IMG/VR virus record: IMGVR_UViG_3300025162_000083
Span: 1-43,208 of that record
DNA: 43,208 nt
Strand: one strand, 5' to 3'
From: a virus
Of the stretch, positions 7,599 to 15,951 are shown piece after piece. Position 1 is the first letter of the stretch. Each line of letters starts with the position of its first letter. Position numbers and translations under genes: made by a program. The notes under the pieces were generated by a model. The model had not been told where the DNA came from. It was given only the letters and a program-made list of their open reading frames with translations, and made no database searches.

Positions 7599-8279
7599 TT
7601 ACACGTGGCTCAGAGTCGCGCCGACGTTCCACGCCAGACGCCAGACGAAGCCGGCGCCACTGATCCCGCCGACGAGCAACAGGGTGTCGCCCACGTCATT
7701 GAAGGTCAGCGTGTTGTTCGTTCCGTCAACGTGGGGGTCCGCGACGGTCACGACGCAATCGCCGCCGTCCGTCTTCATGGACAGCAGAAGCTGCTGGCCG
7801 ATGAAGGTGGGAACAGCCAGGGTCCGCGTCTCGGCACCGGCCGTCACCAACTCGACCTTGCCGCTGGCCGTCACGGGGATGGCCAGACCATTGCCGGGGT
7901 CGGCGATGTTGGCCGAGACGGGGTTCGTGGCCGCCGCTGCCATCGAGTCGAGGTTGACCCGGACGGTCGCGTCGGCGTCGGCGGCAGCCGCAACGACCTT
8001 GCCCAACTGCTTGTTGCCGGTCGAAGTGGCCGTGGCGACGCTGTTGGTCGCGTCCCAATAGACCGTCGCGCCCGCCGCCAGGGCGCTGCCGCCAGCGGTG
8101 GACTTCGGGAAGTCGAAGATGCCCTCGATGGCCAGGCTCCCCAGCACATTGGCAGCGATGGGGGTGCGGGCCACGCCGATCAGATCGCCCTGGACCACCA
8201 CCTGCCCGGCCGCAACAGCCGAACCGGGGGTGTAGTCGATCGCGCCGTCGTCCTGAACGTACTGTGCGTAATTCGCCAT
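7599..8279 (-). CDS. Capsid decoration protein (DUF2190 family)
   Basis: A 226-residue protein. The first 110 residues match the DUF2190 pattern: MANYAQYVQDDGAIDYTPGS, then GQVVVQGDLIGVARTPIAAN, and GATVYWDATNSV. Family members are small beta-barrel proteins that decorate capsids. The C-terminal half (about 120-226) is an extra beta-rich domain with SGKVELVTAGAETRTL and NTLTFNDVGDTLLLVG, perhaps displayed on the capsid surface. It comes directly after the capsid gene, the usual place. The start at 8279 has AGGAG about 9 bases upstream. Confidence 0.8.
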   Translation of the reverse strand: MANYAQYVQDDGAIDYTPGSAVAAGQVVVQGDLIGVARTPIAANVLGSLAIEGIFDFPKSTAGGSALAAGATVYWDATNSVATATSTGNKQLGKVVAAAADADATVRVNLDSMAAAATNPVSANIADPGNGLAIPVTASGKVELVTAGAETRTLAVPTFIGQQLLLSMKTDGGDCVVTVADPHVDGTNNTLTFNDVGDTLLLVGGISGAGFVWRLAWNVGATLSHV

Positions 8280-8330
8280 GATGATGGTCTCCTATGCCCA
8301 GCCTCAAAGGGCGGGCAATTTGGCTGTTGG

Positions 8331-10379
8331 TTATGCCTCGCCCTTGCTCTTGACCGCGGCGCGGGGGTCCTGCAACGAAACACCGAAATCGTGATACCCG
8401 CGCATCTGAATCCCGAGCGTTCCGAACTCCGCCGCGGCTGTCTCGATGACTGGGGCCTCTTGGCCATTGAGGAACGCCACCTCGATCACCGCCAGGTCCA
8501 TCGGGTCGGCCAGCAGGTAGAACGCCTTGGACGAATAGCCCGTGTACTTCGTGTTCGACAGGTAGCGGCTGACCAGCGGGGCATACTGGCCGCTGTGCGG
8601 GTTGGCGGTCGGATACTTCGTGCTGGCCGTCGTGTCGCGGATCTCGGTGGCGGTGTAAAGCTGCTTGCCCAGCGCCGACAGGGCCGTGGGCAGCAGGAGC
8701 GTCTTGGGCGCCACGGCAATCGGCTTGCCGTCGGTGTCCACCTGATCCATGAACGCCTGCTCCACGGCCGTCAGCCCGTCGATCGACAGGTTCGTCGTCG
8801 CGCCCGACAGGTAATTCTTGTTGCCGGTGGTGAAGAACGCGGCGTTGTTCATGAACACGGTCCAGAACACGTCGTTGATCTTGAGGCCGCTGCCGCGCCC
8901 GAGCTTCTGCGGGACCGTGCTGATCGCGTTCATGTCGTCGTTGATCAGGTCGCGGCGGTCGATGCCCAGCATCAAGCCGTAGGTGTCGGCCTTGTTCGTG
9001 TACGTCTCATTCCCCAGCGTCCCGTGCTTCAGTTGCCCGCCCGGCGCGACCGGCTGGTACTGGTCTGTGCCCGTAAGCCTGAAGCTCGTCACGGCCTTAA
9101 AATCGCGGACTGAACGGACCGCACAGACTTGCCGCCACACTTTTTCGACGCTGAAGAATCCCTGGAGCAGGTACTTGTTGGCGATGTTGGACAGGATGCC
9201 GCCGATGTCCATCGTCGTGCCGCCCTCGGCCTTGACGAACGCGAACCGCAGCACATCTTCCGTGACCTTGGTGCCGCGCCCGGTGTACCCGTTGGCGTAG
9301 GCGGCCTCGATAATCAACTCGCCCAGGCCCAGCCCTTCGCGGGAGCGCTTGCTCGCGGCCTCCAGCACCTTCTCGTCGTACATCTTGACGATCTCGCCGT
9401 TGTCGGGGCTCGACAGCACGGCGGCGGCCTCCAGGACATCCGCATTCAGCGGGGCCTGGCTGCGCGAATGCACATCCGGGGCCTTGGGGCGCTCGGCCCG
9501 CAAGACCTCGCACTCGGCCTGGATCGGCTGCCAGCCCTCAGCGATGGCCTTGGCCTCGATTGTGCCGTGCCTGCCGCCGCAGAGCTTGCGGATGGCGTCG
9601 CATCGGTTCACTTCCAGGACCGCCTCGGCGCGGATCTCGACGGCCGACTTCTCCGGCTTGGCCGTGGACACCGGCGCCACCGGCGGCTTGGCCTTCTCCG
9701 CGTCGAACTGCGCCTGGAGCGTGGTCTTCTGCTCGTCGCTCACGGTCAAGGGGTCGTGCCCGTGGGCGGTAAGCCACTTCTCAAACTCTGTCATGGTCAT
9801 ATCTCCTGCGGCCGCAGCCGCTAGTTGTGCCGACGCGCTGGCGTCCGCGCCGATGCTGACAAAAGAACCCTCGCGCAGCGTGCCGGCCCGAACCACGTAG
9901 AGGGGACCGGCGAACTCGCGACCGTTGACGGTGACACTCTGGCCCTTGTCGATGGCCTCGACCTTTTCGACGCTGGTGCCGTTGCTGACTGGCCATCGGA
10001 ACCCGTTGCGCCCGTGCGCGACGACCATCCCGGCCGGGCTCGCCGGGTCTTCGGCGTTGCCGGTGACAACCCCCTCGACGCGCACCCCCGCGGCGTCGAT
10101 CTGGACGCGCGTGGACTGGCCGACGATCTGGGAGCGGTCGTGATTCAGCAGGACGGCGATGGGCTCGGCGGCTTTGAGCCCGCCCAGGTCCATCACCACC
10201 GGCCGGCCCCAGCCCAACTGCATCACGCCGCCCGAGTAGAGCATCATCGAGAACGTGGGCTGCCGGGCGGGCTGGCCGTCCGAGGCGGTCAACTGCAATT
10301 CGGCCGTGCCGGTGAGCGAAAGCTCGCTCCGCTGGGCGGCCGCCTGGAGGCTACGCCGCGTTTTTCTGTTTGGCCGCAT
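8331..10379 (-). CDS. Prohead protease / major capsid protein fusion
   Basis: A 682-residue protein combining two functions normally on separate genes. Residues about 1-200 resemble a prohead protease: AVLLNHDRSQIVGQ is the typical Asn-His region, and LREGSFVSIGAD is the typical Ser region. A linker of about 170 residues follows, then a Mu gpT/HK97-type major capsid domain (from about residue 375) with DFKAVTSFRLTGTDQYQP and DRRDLINDDMNAI. The ATG at 10379 is chosen because GAGGAGA lies just upstream; it overlaps the portal gene by 29 bases. The protease would cleave itself free during capsid maturation. Such fusions are known in some phages. Confidence 0.85.
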   Translation of the reverse strand: MRPNRKTRRSLQAAAQRSELSLTGTAELQLTASDGQPARQPTFSMMLYSGGVMQLGWGRPVVMDLGGLKAAEPIAVLLNHDRSQIVGQSTRVQIDAAGVRVEGVVTGNAEDPASPAGMVVAHGRNGFRWPVSNGTSVEKVEAIDKGQSVTVNGREFAGPLYVVRAGTLREGSFVSIGADASASAQLAAAAAGDMTMTEFEKWLTAHGHDPLTVSDEQKTTLQAQFDAEKAKPPVAPVSTAKPEKSAVEIRAEAVLEVNRCDAIRKLCGGRHGTIEAKAIAEGWQPIQAECEVLRAERPKAPDVHSRSQAPLNADVLEAAAVLSSPDNGEIVKMYDEKVLEAASKRSREGLGLGELIIEAAYANGYTGRGTKVTEDVLRFAFVKAEGGTTMDIGGILSNIANKYLLQGFFSVEKVWRQVCAVRSVRDFKAVTSFRLTGTDQYQPVAPGGQLKHGTLGNETYTNKADTYGLMLGIDRRDLINDDMNAISTVPQKLGRGSGLKINDVFWTVFMNNAAFFTTGNKNYLSGATTNLSIDGLTAVEQAFMDQVDTDGKPIAVAPKTLLLPTALSALGKQLYTATEIRDTTASTKYPTANPHSGQYAPLVSRYLSNTKYTGYSSKAFYLLADPMDLAVIEVAFLNGQEAPVIETAAAEFGTLGIQMRGYHDFGVSLQDPRAAVKSKGEA

Positions 10380-11823
10380 TGGGCTTCTCCTCATTTCGCG
10401 GAACGGGCGGGGCCTCTTCGGGCTGAGCGACGGTGGGCATGGTCTGGGCCTGCGTGAGCCCCAACTCCTTGGCGAGGGCGACTTCCTTGGCCCGCTGGCG
10501 AAGCTCCGTCTCCCAATCCTTGCCCTGCTTGGCGTACTCGGCCGACAGCGTGGTCGTGTTGGAAGAGAGGCGCGTGGACGCGGCGTTGGCCAGGTCAATC
10601 GGGTTGCCCACGTCACGGCCGTCCCACATCCACTGGTGCGGCAACTCTTCGATACCGTTCAATTCCGGGTAGACCGTGGCGGCCTCGGCCATCCAAGCGT
10701 CGAGGATGCGGTCCAGGATGACGGCCTCGCAGTGCGTCTGATCGACCCGCAGGGAGCGGTAGTAGGTCTGATGGTCCAACTGCCCCGACGCGAAGTTGTA
10801 ACTCGACGAATCGCAGGCGGCGACGTTGAACGGAAGGTTAAGGCAGCGCGCGATCTCCCCAAGGATTTCGCGCTTGAACATCGCGTATGTCGTCGCCGGC
10901 TGCTCGGCCTTGATCTGGTACGGCTCCCAGCCCTCGGGGGCGAAGACGGCCATGTTCCGCTCGAAGTCCATCACGGCCCCGTTGGGCACCTCGGCGGCGG
11001 CTTCGCCCGCCGGGGTCGTGGTCTTCATCACCAGCGCCTGGTCGGCGGCGATCTCGGCCGCGCCGAGCACCGCCAGCGTGAACCGCCGGAGCTGCGCGAA
11101 GAGGGGCAAGGCGGGCATGATGTCGGGCAGGCCCCGCGACTGGCCGGGACGGTCCACGCGATACCAGTGCAGGACCGATTCGGCGGGATACGGGTCAAAG
11201 AGCATCTGCCCGGTCGAAAGCATCGCGCCGGGGTGCATCCGCAGGACGTGGTAGGTGATTGGGTTCCCGTAGGAATCGAATACGATCCCATCGACCTGCT
11301 GCGGCGTCGGCAGGAACAGGTTGGGCGTCGCCACCTGGTCGGCCTCGATCAGCCGCAGGTCCAGCTTGACCGGGCTGGCGAGCTTCGGGTTCGTGGTGAG
11401 GATCGCGAATGCCTCCCCATCCTGCGCGCGTGCCATCCGCATCGTGCGGAGCTTGGCGCCCAGGTCCACGGCCCTGGCCCAGGCGGTGAATGCCTTCTCG
11501 ACCACCCCATTGATGCTGTTGTCGTCTTCCCCGTCGCCCAGCAGAGATTGCAGGCGCGGGCCGGTGCCGATGACGTCGTTGGCGAGCGTCAGCACGATGC
11601 CCCGCGCGTAGGAGTTGTTGGCGACCTCGTAGCGCGAACGCATCCGCAAGGTGCGCCGGACGGCAGGCTGCTGGGCGGCATCGGCGCTCATCGCGTCGGC
11701 GTTGGCCCAATGCTTGTAGGATTCGGGGGTGTTGCGGGCGGCATCGTAAAACGCGCGGATCATCCGGGGCGTGAGGGGGGCGGCCTGCTGCTTCGCGCCG
11801 AAGAGTCTGCGAAGGATGCCCAT
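10351..11823 (-). CDS. Phage portal protein (lambda gpB family)
   Basis: A 490-residue lambda-type portal. It shows the standard path: YDAARNTPESYKHW near the N-terminus, RSRYEVANNSYARGIV, NDVIGTGPRLQ, RMARAQDGEAF, and QTYYRSLRVDQTHCEAVILD near residue 375. The dodecameric portal sits at one capsid vertex, is the docking site for terminase, and later joins the tail. The start at 11823 directly follows the stop of the small upstream gene. It is followed by the overlapping capsid fusion gene. Length and order are normal. Confidence 0.92.
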   Translation of the reverse strand: MGILRRLFGAKQQAAPLTPRMIRAFYDAARNTPESYKHWANADAMSADAAQQPAVRRTLRMRSRYEVANNSYARGIVLTLANDVIGTGPRLQSLLGDGEDDNSINGVVEKAFTAWARAVDLGAKLRTMRMARAQDGEAFAILTTNPKLASPVKLDLRLIEADQVATPNLFLPTPQQVDGIVFDSYGNPITYHVLRMHPGAMLSTGQMLFDPYPAESVLHWYRVDRPGQSRGLPDIMPALPLFAQLRRFTLAVLGAAEIAADQALVMKTTTPAGEAAAEVPNGAVMDFERNMAVFAPEGWEPYQIKAEQPATTYAMFKREILGEIARCLNLPFNVAACDSSSYNFASGQLDHQTYYRSLRVDQTHCEAVILDRILDAWMAEAATVYPELNGIEELPHQWMWDGRDVGNPIDLANAASTRLSSNTTTLSAEYAKQGKDWETELRQRAKEVALAKELGLTQAQTMPTVAQPEEAPPVPRNEEKPNAAKQKNAA

Positions 11824-12021
11824 TTAGACGGGGCTCCCGTGCGTGATCTTCGACCACAACAGCCCGCGCCCGGGCTTCTTCACCGCATCCTTGCCGGAGA
11901 GGTACTTGTCGGCCGCGATCTGCTCGCCCAGCGGATGCTGCTGGACGCTCGTGCCGTCGCCGGAGGCAGACGCCGGCCCGGAGGCGTTTTCGCGGATCGT
12001 GTTGTCGAGGTCTTCCGCCAT
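11824..12021 (-). CDS. Small hypothetical head protein upstream of portal
   Basis: A 65-residue protein beginning MAEDLDNTIRENASGPASAS and ending KPGRGLLWSKITHGSPV. The ATG at 12021 has a GAGAG upstream; in-frame ATGs further upstream are possible but have no better signal. It sits between the large terminase block and the portal, like the small head-tail joining (gpW-type) genes of lambda-like phages, but the sequence does not show a gpW motif to me. The function is unknown. Confidence 0.6.
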   Translation of the reverse strand: MAEDLDNTIRENASGPASASGDGTSVQQHPLGEQIAADKYLSGKDAVKKPGRGLLWSKITHGSPV

Positions 12022-12059
12022 CGGTAGCTCTCGCATCCGACAACCAGCCGCGCGAGCCA

Positions 12060-12108
12060 ATAGAAAAAGGCCGTGCGAGGATGCGGCCCCGCATGGCCTT
12101 GGTTCTAT
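12060..12108 (-). terminator. Rho-independent terminator or attenuator before the portal operon
   Basis: An 11-bp stem (12067-12077 with 12090-12100, one G-U pair) has a further 6-bp outer stem ATAGAA/TTCTAT. On the minus strand the inner stem is followed by TTTTTCTATT, the classic terminator form. It lies after the PEP-CTERM gene and only 39 bases before the start of the portal operon. Late transcription must therefore read through it, or start in the short gap. Confidence 0.65.
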
Positions 12109-12254
12109 GGCTTCGCCCCGGTGATCAAGCCGGTGCGTCGCGCGTTCTGGTTGTCTATGCCAAATCTACCTTACACACAGCGAACTGCAAGCGGATTTCG
12201 GGCAGAGGCGACAGATCATTACACCGGTAGACGTTTGGCGACTGCGCAAGCAAA

Positions 12255-12279
12255 CGGGCGGCCCGGAAAGAGCCGCCCG
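12255..12279 (-). terminator. Terminator of the PEP-CTERM gene
   Basis: A perfect 8-bp stem, CGGGCGGC/GCCGCCCG with a 9-base loop, followed on the minus strand by TTTG. It lies 41 bases downstream of the PEP-CTERM stop codon. This is the normal place for an intrinsic terminator, although its T-run is short. Confidence 0.6.
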
Positions 12280-12319
12280 CGTGAGTCTTCGTCGTCGCCT
12301 CTGGTATGGTGAGGTGTGT

Positions 12320-13432
12320 CTACTTCCGCCGACGGCGGATCATCGCCATCCCGCCAAGGGCCAGCAGCGACATGGTGGCGGGCTCGGGGACAACGGCCAC
12401 CCATGCCTCCTGGGTCCCATTGTGTATTCCAGCACCAACGATTACGCTACCGTCTGACGACACATCGTATGGCCAAAGCTGCCACCCATCCAAGTTCAGA
12501 CCTTTGCTTTCCAAAAGCAACTTCAGGTCCTGCATTCCCTCCGAAGCATCCCAAATGAAACCACCTTCACCACCCCAGGCCCCCTCCCCGAAGCCGACTA
12601 TCACCGAACCATCTGCCGAGACCCCGGTCGCGTGGCCTTCGCCACCGAGTTCGACCGAACCCGTCTCCTTGGTCCAGCGGAACGGTCGCCGTCCATACCC
12701 GTACAAATTGGTTGGGAAGTAGGCATACCCGACGATCGTTGTACCGTCCGCTGACATCTTCACCGGATTCGTGCCGTTGTTACTCCCTCCTATAGGATCG
12801 CCAATCGCAATCGCTCCAGTTCCACCAGTCCAGACAAACCCACCGCCCGTTCTGAAGACTCCCGTAACGACAGCCCCATCTGAAGAACAGCTAGCGGCGC
12901 TGAACGTATTCGAGCCCAGTGTCTGTACGCCTGTGGCAGCCGTCCAACGTGTAGCTTCTGTGCCAAACGACGATGTTCCATAGCCGACAATGACTGAGCC
13001 GTCTGCACTGCTTCCTCTAGCCCATCCGGCAAAATCACCGCCCGACAAGTCCCCAAGCCCCTTCATTCCTTCGCTACTGGTCCATCGGAAGCCTTCGTAG
13101 CCCTGGCTCGTATATGCCATTCCGACTATGACTGCACCATTGCCAGAAGCACCAAGCGCGTAGTTGTTGCGAGAGCCATTCTGAAGATCGCCAAGGGACG
13201 TGATCGTGCCCTTTCGATCCCATGCGACTGCCTGCGTAGGTCCATTACTGTCACTGCGCCCCACGATGACCGACCCGTCGGCAGAGATTGCATATGCGAC
13301 GCTGTCATTATTGCCCGGCAGAAAACCGAGAGGCTTGAAACTTGCCTGTGCCAAAGCGGCCGTGGTGGTGCCGAAGGACATGAACAGGACGGTCAAAGCC
13401 AGACGGATCATACGCGTGCGCACGTCGAACAT
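12320..13432 (-). CDS. PEP-CTERM exported protein with HAF repeats (cargo gene)
   Basis: A 370-residue secreted protein. Residues 1-30 are a signal peptide (basic start, then LALTVLFMSFGTTTAALAQA). The body consists of about six HAF-type repeats built on SADGSVIVG and a following F/W-RWT, GM-LGDL pattern. Residues about 348-370 are a PEP-CTERM sorting signal, VPEPATMSLLALGGMAMIRR, recognised by host exosortase systems for export to the cell surface or matrix. It has its own promoter and terminators, a lower GC look than its neighbours, and interrupts the head operon. This marks it as a moron: a lysogenic conversion gene that would be shown on the lysogen's surface. Its target or ligand is unknown. 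The ATG at 13432 has GAGGAG in the leader. Confidence 0.85.
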   Translation of the reverse strand: MFDVRTRMIRLALTVLFMSFGTTTAALAQASFKPLGFLPGNNDSVAYAISADGSVIVGRSDSNGPTQAVAWDRKGTITSLGDLQNGSRNNYALGASGNGAVIVGMAYTSQGYEGFRWTSSEGMKGLGDLSGGDFAGWARGSSADGSVIVGYGTSSFGTEATRWTAATGVQTLGSNTFSAASCSSDGAVVTGVFRTGGGFVWTGGTGAIAIGDPIGGSNNGTNPVKMSADGTTIVGYAYFPTNLYGYGRRPFRWTKETGSVELGGEGHATGVSADGSVIVGFGEGAWGGEGGFIWDASEGMQDLKLLLESKGLNLDGWQLWPYDVSSDGSVIVGAGIHNGTQEAWVAVVPEPATMSLLALGGMAMIRRRRK

Positions 13433-13575
13433 GGAGGGGGCTCCTCAGGTTGAAGATCGGAACGTAGTCAGCTTGGCCGTGCGGCCTTGGGGAAAGTGCG
13501 AGTGAGCGGGAACGCACAGACCCCCGACTTGACCTTACCCGCCGCTTACCCAAAGCGGGAGTCGGAGCAGACAAT

Positions 13576-13603
13576 ATATTACCGCGCATCCCCGATCCAT
13601 CAA
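13576..13603 (-). promoter_or_regulatory. Candidate sigma-70-type promoter for the PEP-CTERM gene
   Basis: On the minus strand TTGATG (13603-13598) and TAATAT (13581-13576) are separated by 16 bases, in an AT-rich patch within a GC-rich genome. The implied leader is about 135 bases and contains two inverted repeats, including GGCCG-CA-CGGCC. Base matches only, with no expression evidence. Confidence 0.4.
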
Positions 13604-13683
13604 TAGGAAAACTCCACAAATATCACCACCAGCAGGCAGTTAGGGCGAACACCTGACCCCAGCCAATCCGCGAAGCACGCCGC

Positions 13684-13881
13684 CTACGCTCCCGCCCTCT
13701 CCCACGTCGTCATCCGCTTGCCGCAGTTTCGGCACTCGCGGCGACGGGCAATCCGGCCTCCCCGCGCAGGGCGGGTATAGATTACGTGGAAGTGCTTGCA
13801 GCCGCACCAGCGGCACTCAAGGCCAACGTCGGCTGGAGGCTGACCGGTCGGGGGTTCCTGGATGTTCGTTCCATTGGCCAT
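13684..13881 (-). CDS. NrdR-like zinc-ribbon protein
   Basis: A 65-residue protein carrying CRWCGC near residue 24 and CRNCGKRMTTWE near the C-terminus, with RGGRIARRREC between. This is the pattern of the N-terminal zinc ribbon of NrdR, but without NrdR's ATP-cone domain. Such small zinc ribbons are common phage transcription or packaging accessories. The ATG at 13881 has AGGAG upstream, formed by the last codons of the terminase. It is the last gene before the PEP-CTERM cargo. Confidence 0.7.
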   Translation of the reverse strand: MANGTNIQEPPTGQPPADVGLECRWCGCKHFHVIYTRPARGGRIARRRECRNCGKRMTTWERAGA

Positions 13882-13884
13882 GAG

Positions 13885-15951
13885 CTATCTCCTGATTAGG
13901 TCCGCCTGGGTGTACTTCTTCCGCGCCCGACGCGCCGGCTGCTCGTGCCCCGGTAGCAGGATGCCCTCCATCGAGGCCGCAACCGCACAGCCGGCCAGGC
14001 AATCCAGCCAGTGGTTGTCGGGCTTGCTGGGCAACTGCGTCCATTCGTGAACGGTTCGGCCGTGACCCTGCGTCGTCGTCCAGGTCTCGCTCGCGGCGAC
14101 GTGCTGGGCGAAGAGTTCGTGATCGCGCCCCTGCCCGAAGATCGTCAGGCTGCCGGGCTCCCCGGCCGCCGTGAAGAGGGCGTTGTGGACCGTCGTCTTC
14201 CAGTAGTTCACGTCCGACGCCACGTGCGGGAACTCCGCCGTCTGGCGCACGCTTGGGATGTACCAGTGGTGGCCCATCGTCTCGCCGGGCCGGCGCGAGT
14301 AGCTGCTCATCGGCTTCGAGCCTGCCCGGATGCCGATGCCCTTGCATAGCATCATGGCCGACCCGCCGGCCTTGTGCTTGACGGCCGCCACGATGCCGGG
14401 CTTGTAGCCCATATCCACCAGCAAGCGGTCGATCCGCATCAAGCCCCCGCCCCGGCGGAAGTCCGTCGCCAGGTACGCCGAGACCAGCTTTTCCAGCCCC
14501 GCCTGAATGGCGCCGTCGGGCCCAACGCCGGGGAAGGTCCGCCCCAACGTCCTGCGGGCGCCGTCCAGCGCGAACATCCGATCCGACTGCTCGGGGAACG
14601 TCCCGTAATCGACCACGAATCCCGTGAAGTCCTCCTGCCAGCCGCACACGGCGTAGTAGAGCAGCCGGTTGTGAACGTCCGCGAACATCGTCAGCTTCGT
14701 GCAGGCCAGGGGCACCTCGCGGCAGGCCCGGCCGTTGGACTTGTCGCAGACCATCGGCACCGTGAGGACTTCGCTCCGCAGTTCCGCCGACTTCATGGGC
14801 TCGTTCTGGTACTCGGCCCAGAAAGCCCGCTCGTTGTCCAGCTTCAGGTTCATCGCGTGCTGGATCGCGGAGAGTTCGCCCCGCGACGCCAGATACCGCG
14901 CCGGCCAAGCCACCATCGACCCGGCGTCCATCTCTTCCCGGCGGGCCAAGTAGAACTCGGTGGCCTCGTGCCCGTCGCCGTCGGCGCGCAGCGATTCATC
15001 GCGGATGCGGGCATACTCGGCCCAGAGTTTCTCGCTGGAGGGGAAGCTGTAGACCAGCTTGGTCCGCTCCCCGTGCCAGGACGGGTTCTTTTGACGGTCC
15101 AGAAGCTGGTCGGCAAGGTCGCCGCCCTGGATCACCGTGCAAGGGATGATGATGGCCGTCCGCTGGCCCGGCCCGGCGAGGCCCTTGGTCGCCCCGTTGA
15201 TGATCGACAGGCGCTCGGCGGTCTGTAGGAGCGAGTGGGCCGACTGGTCGGTCTGCGGGTCGTCGCACACCACCAGCGTCGGGCGGACTTGGCTGCCGTC
15301 GGCGCGAACGTGCAACGCGCCGCGGATGTTGCCCGTGATGCCCGACACGCGGATAATCGACCCGCTGCACCGGCTGCCGGGGATCGTCGGCATGACGAGT
15401 TCATCCACGCCCCAGCCGATCCGCGTGAGGACGCCGTAGTACCGCTGGCCCGTACAGCGCCGCGCCTCGCCCTCCAGACAGCGGATGGGGTAGATGGCCT
15501 CGGGGTAGTCTTCCAGCAGCAGGTCGTTGCCGATCAGGTGGCTCTTGATGTTCGCCAGCATGGAAAGGGCGGAATCCTGGGCGCTGGCGATCAGGAACAC
15601 GAACTCGTGCTGCCCGGACAGGACCGCCCACAGCACGGCCACGAGGCACAGGGTCGTCTTGCCGCTGCCGCGCGGCATGGCCACGGCCAGCGTCTCGTGA
15701 TACCGCACGACGCGCTCGATCTTGGCAATGACGCGGAGGTGGTCCTGGGACCATGCCAGCGTGAACAGGTGGGCGAAGTAGGTCTCGCAGAAGAACTTGA
15801 AGTCCCGATCCGCCCGGGTGCGCCGCTTGGCATCCTTCATCGACGGCCGCGGCGCGATGTCCTGCCCGGAGAGCGTGATGGCGGAGGACCGGGCGCGGGC
15901 GCGCTCCTTCGCCTCGCGGTACAACTCCGGCTTGGACGGTCTGCGCATCAT
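13885..15951 (-). CDS. terL: Terminase large subunit
   Basis: A 688-residue packaging ATPase/nuclease of the GpA-like group. Walker A is MPRGSGKTT at residues 92-100, and Walker B is TLVVCDDPQTD at about 225-235. The nuclease half includes LTMFADVHNRLLYY, LLVDMGYKPGIV, and SKPDNHWLDCLAGCAVAAS near the end, which is typical of this family. It cuts phage DNA and pumps it through the portal. The ATG at 15951 overlaps the stop of the ParB-like gene as ATGA, so the two are translationally coupled. Confidence 0.93.
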   Translation of the reverse strand: MMRRPSKPELYREAKERARARSSAITLSGQDIAPRPSMKDAKRRTRADRDFKFFCETYFAHLFTLAWSQDHLRVIAKIERVVRYHETLAVAMPRGSGKTTLCLVAVLWAVLSGQHEFVFLIASAQDSALSMLANIKSHLIGNDLLLEDYPEAIYPIRCLEGEARRCTGQRYYGVLTRIGWGVDELVMPTIPGSRCSGSIIRVSGITGNIRGALHVRADGSQVRPTLVVCDDPQTDQSAHSLLQTAERLSIINGATKGLAGPGQRTAIIIPCTVIQGGDLADQLLDRQKNPSWHGERTKLVYSFPSSEKLWAEYARIRDESLRADGDGHEATEFYLARREEMDAGSMVAWPARYLASRGELSAIQHAMNLKLDNERAFWAEYQNEPMKSAELRSEVLTVPMVCDKSNGRACREVPLACTKLTMFADVHNRLLYYAVCGWQEDFTGFVVDYGTFPEQSDRMFALDGARRTLGRTFPGVGPDGAIQAGLEKLVSAYLATDFRRGGGLMRIDRLLVDMGYKPGIVAAVKHKAGGSAMMLCKGIGIRAGSKPMSSYSRRPGETMGHHWYIPSVRQTAEFPHVASDVNYWKTTVHNALFTAAGEPGSLTIFGQGRDHELFAQHVAASETWTTTQGHGRTVHEWTQLPSKPDNHWLDCLAGCAVAASMEGILLPGHEQPARRARKKYTQADLIRR

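Noticed and set aside
7605-9113. 502-codon plus-strand frame over the capsid and decoration genes
   Set aside because: Complement of well-supported virion genes; no motif or start signal.
13684-13881. Mu Com-like translational activator of the Mom-like gene
   Set aside because: It is a zinc protein, but the spacing is that of an NrdR ribbon and it lies downstream of, not before, the Mom-like gene.
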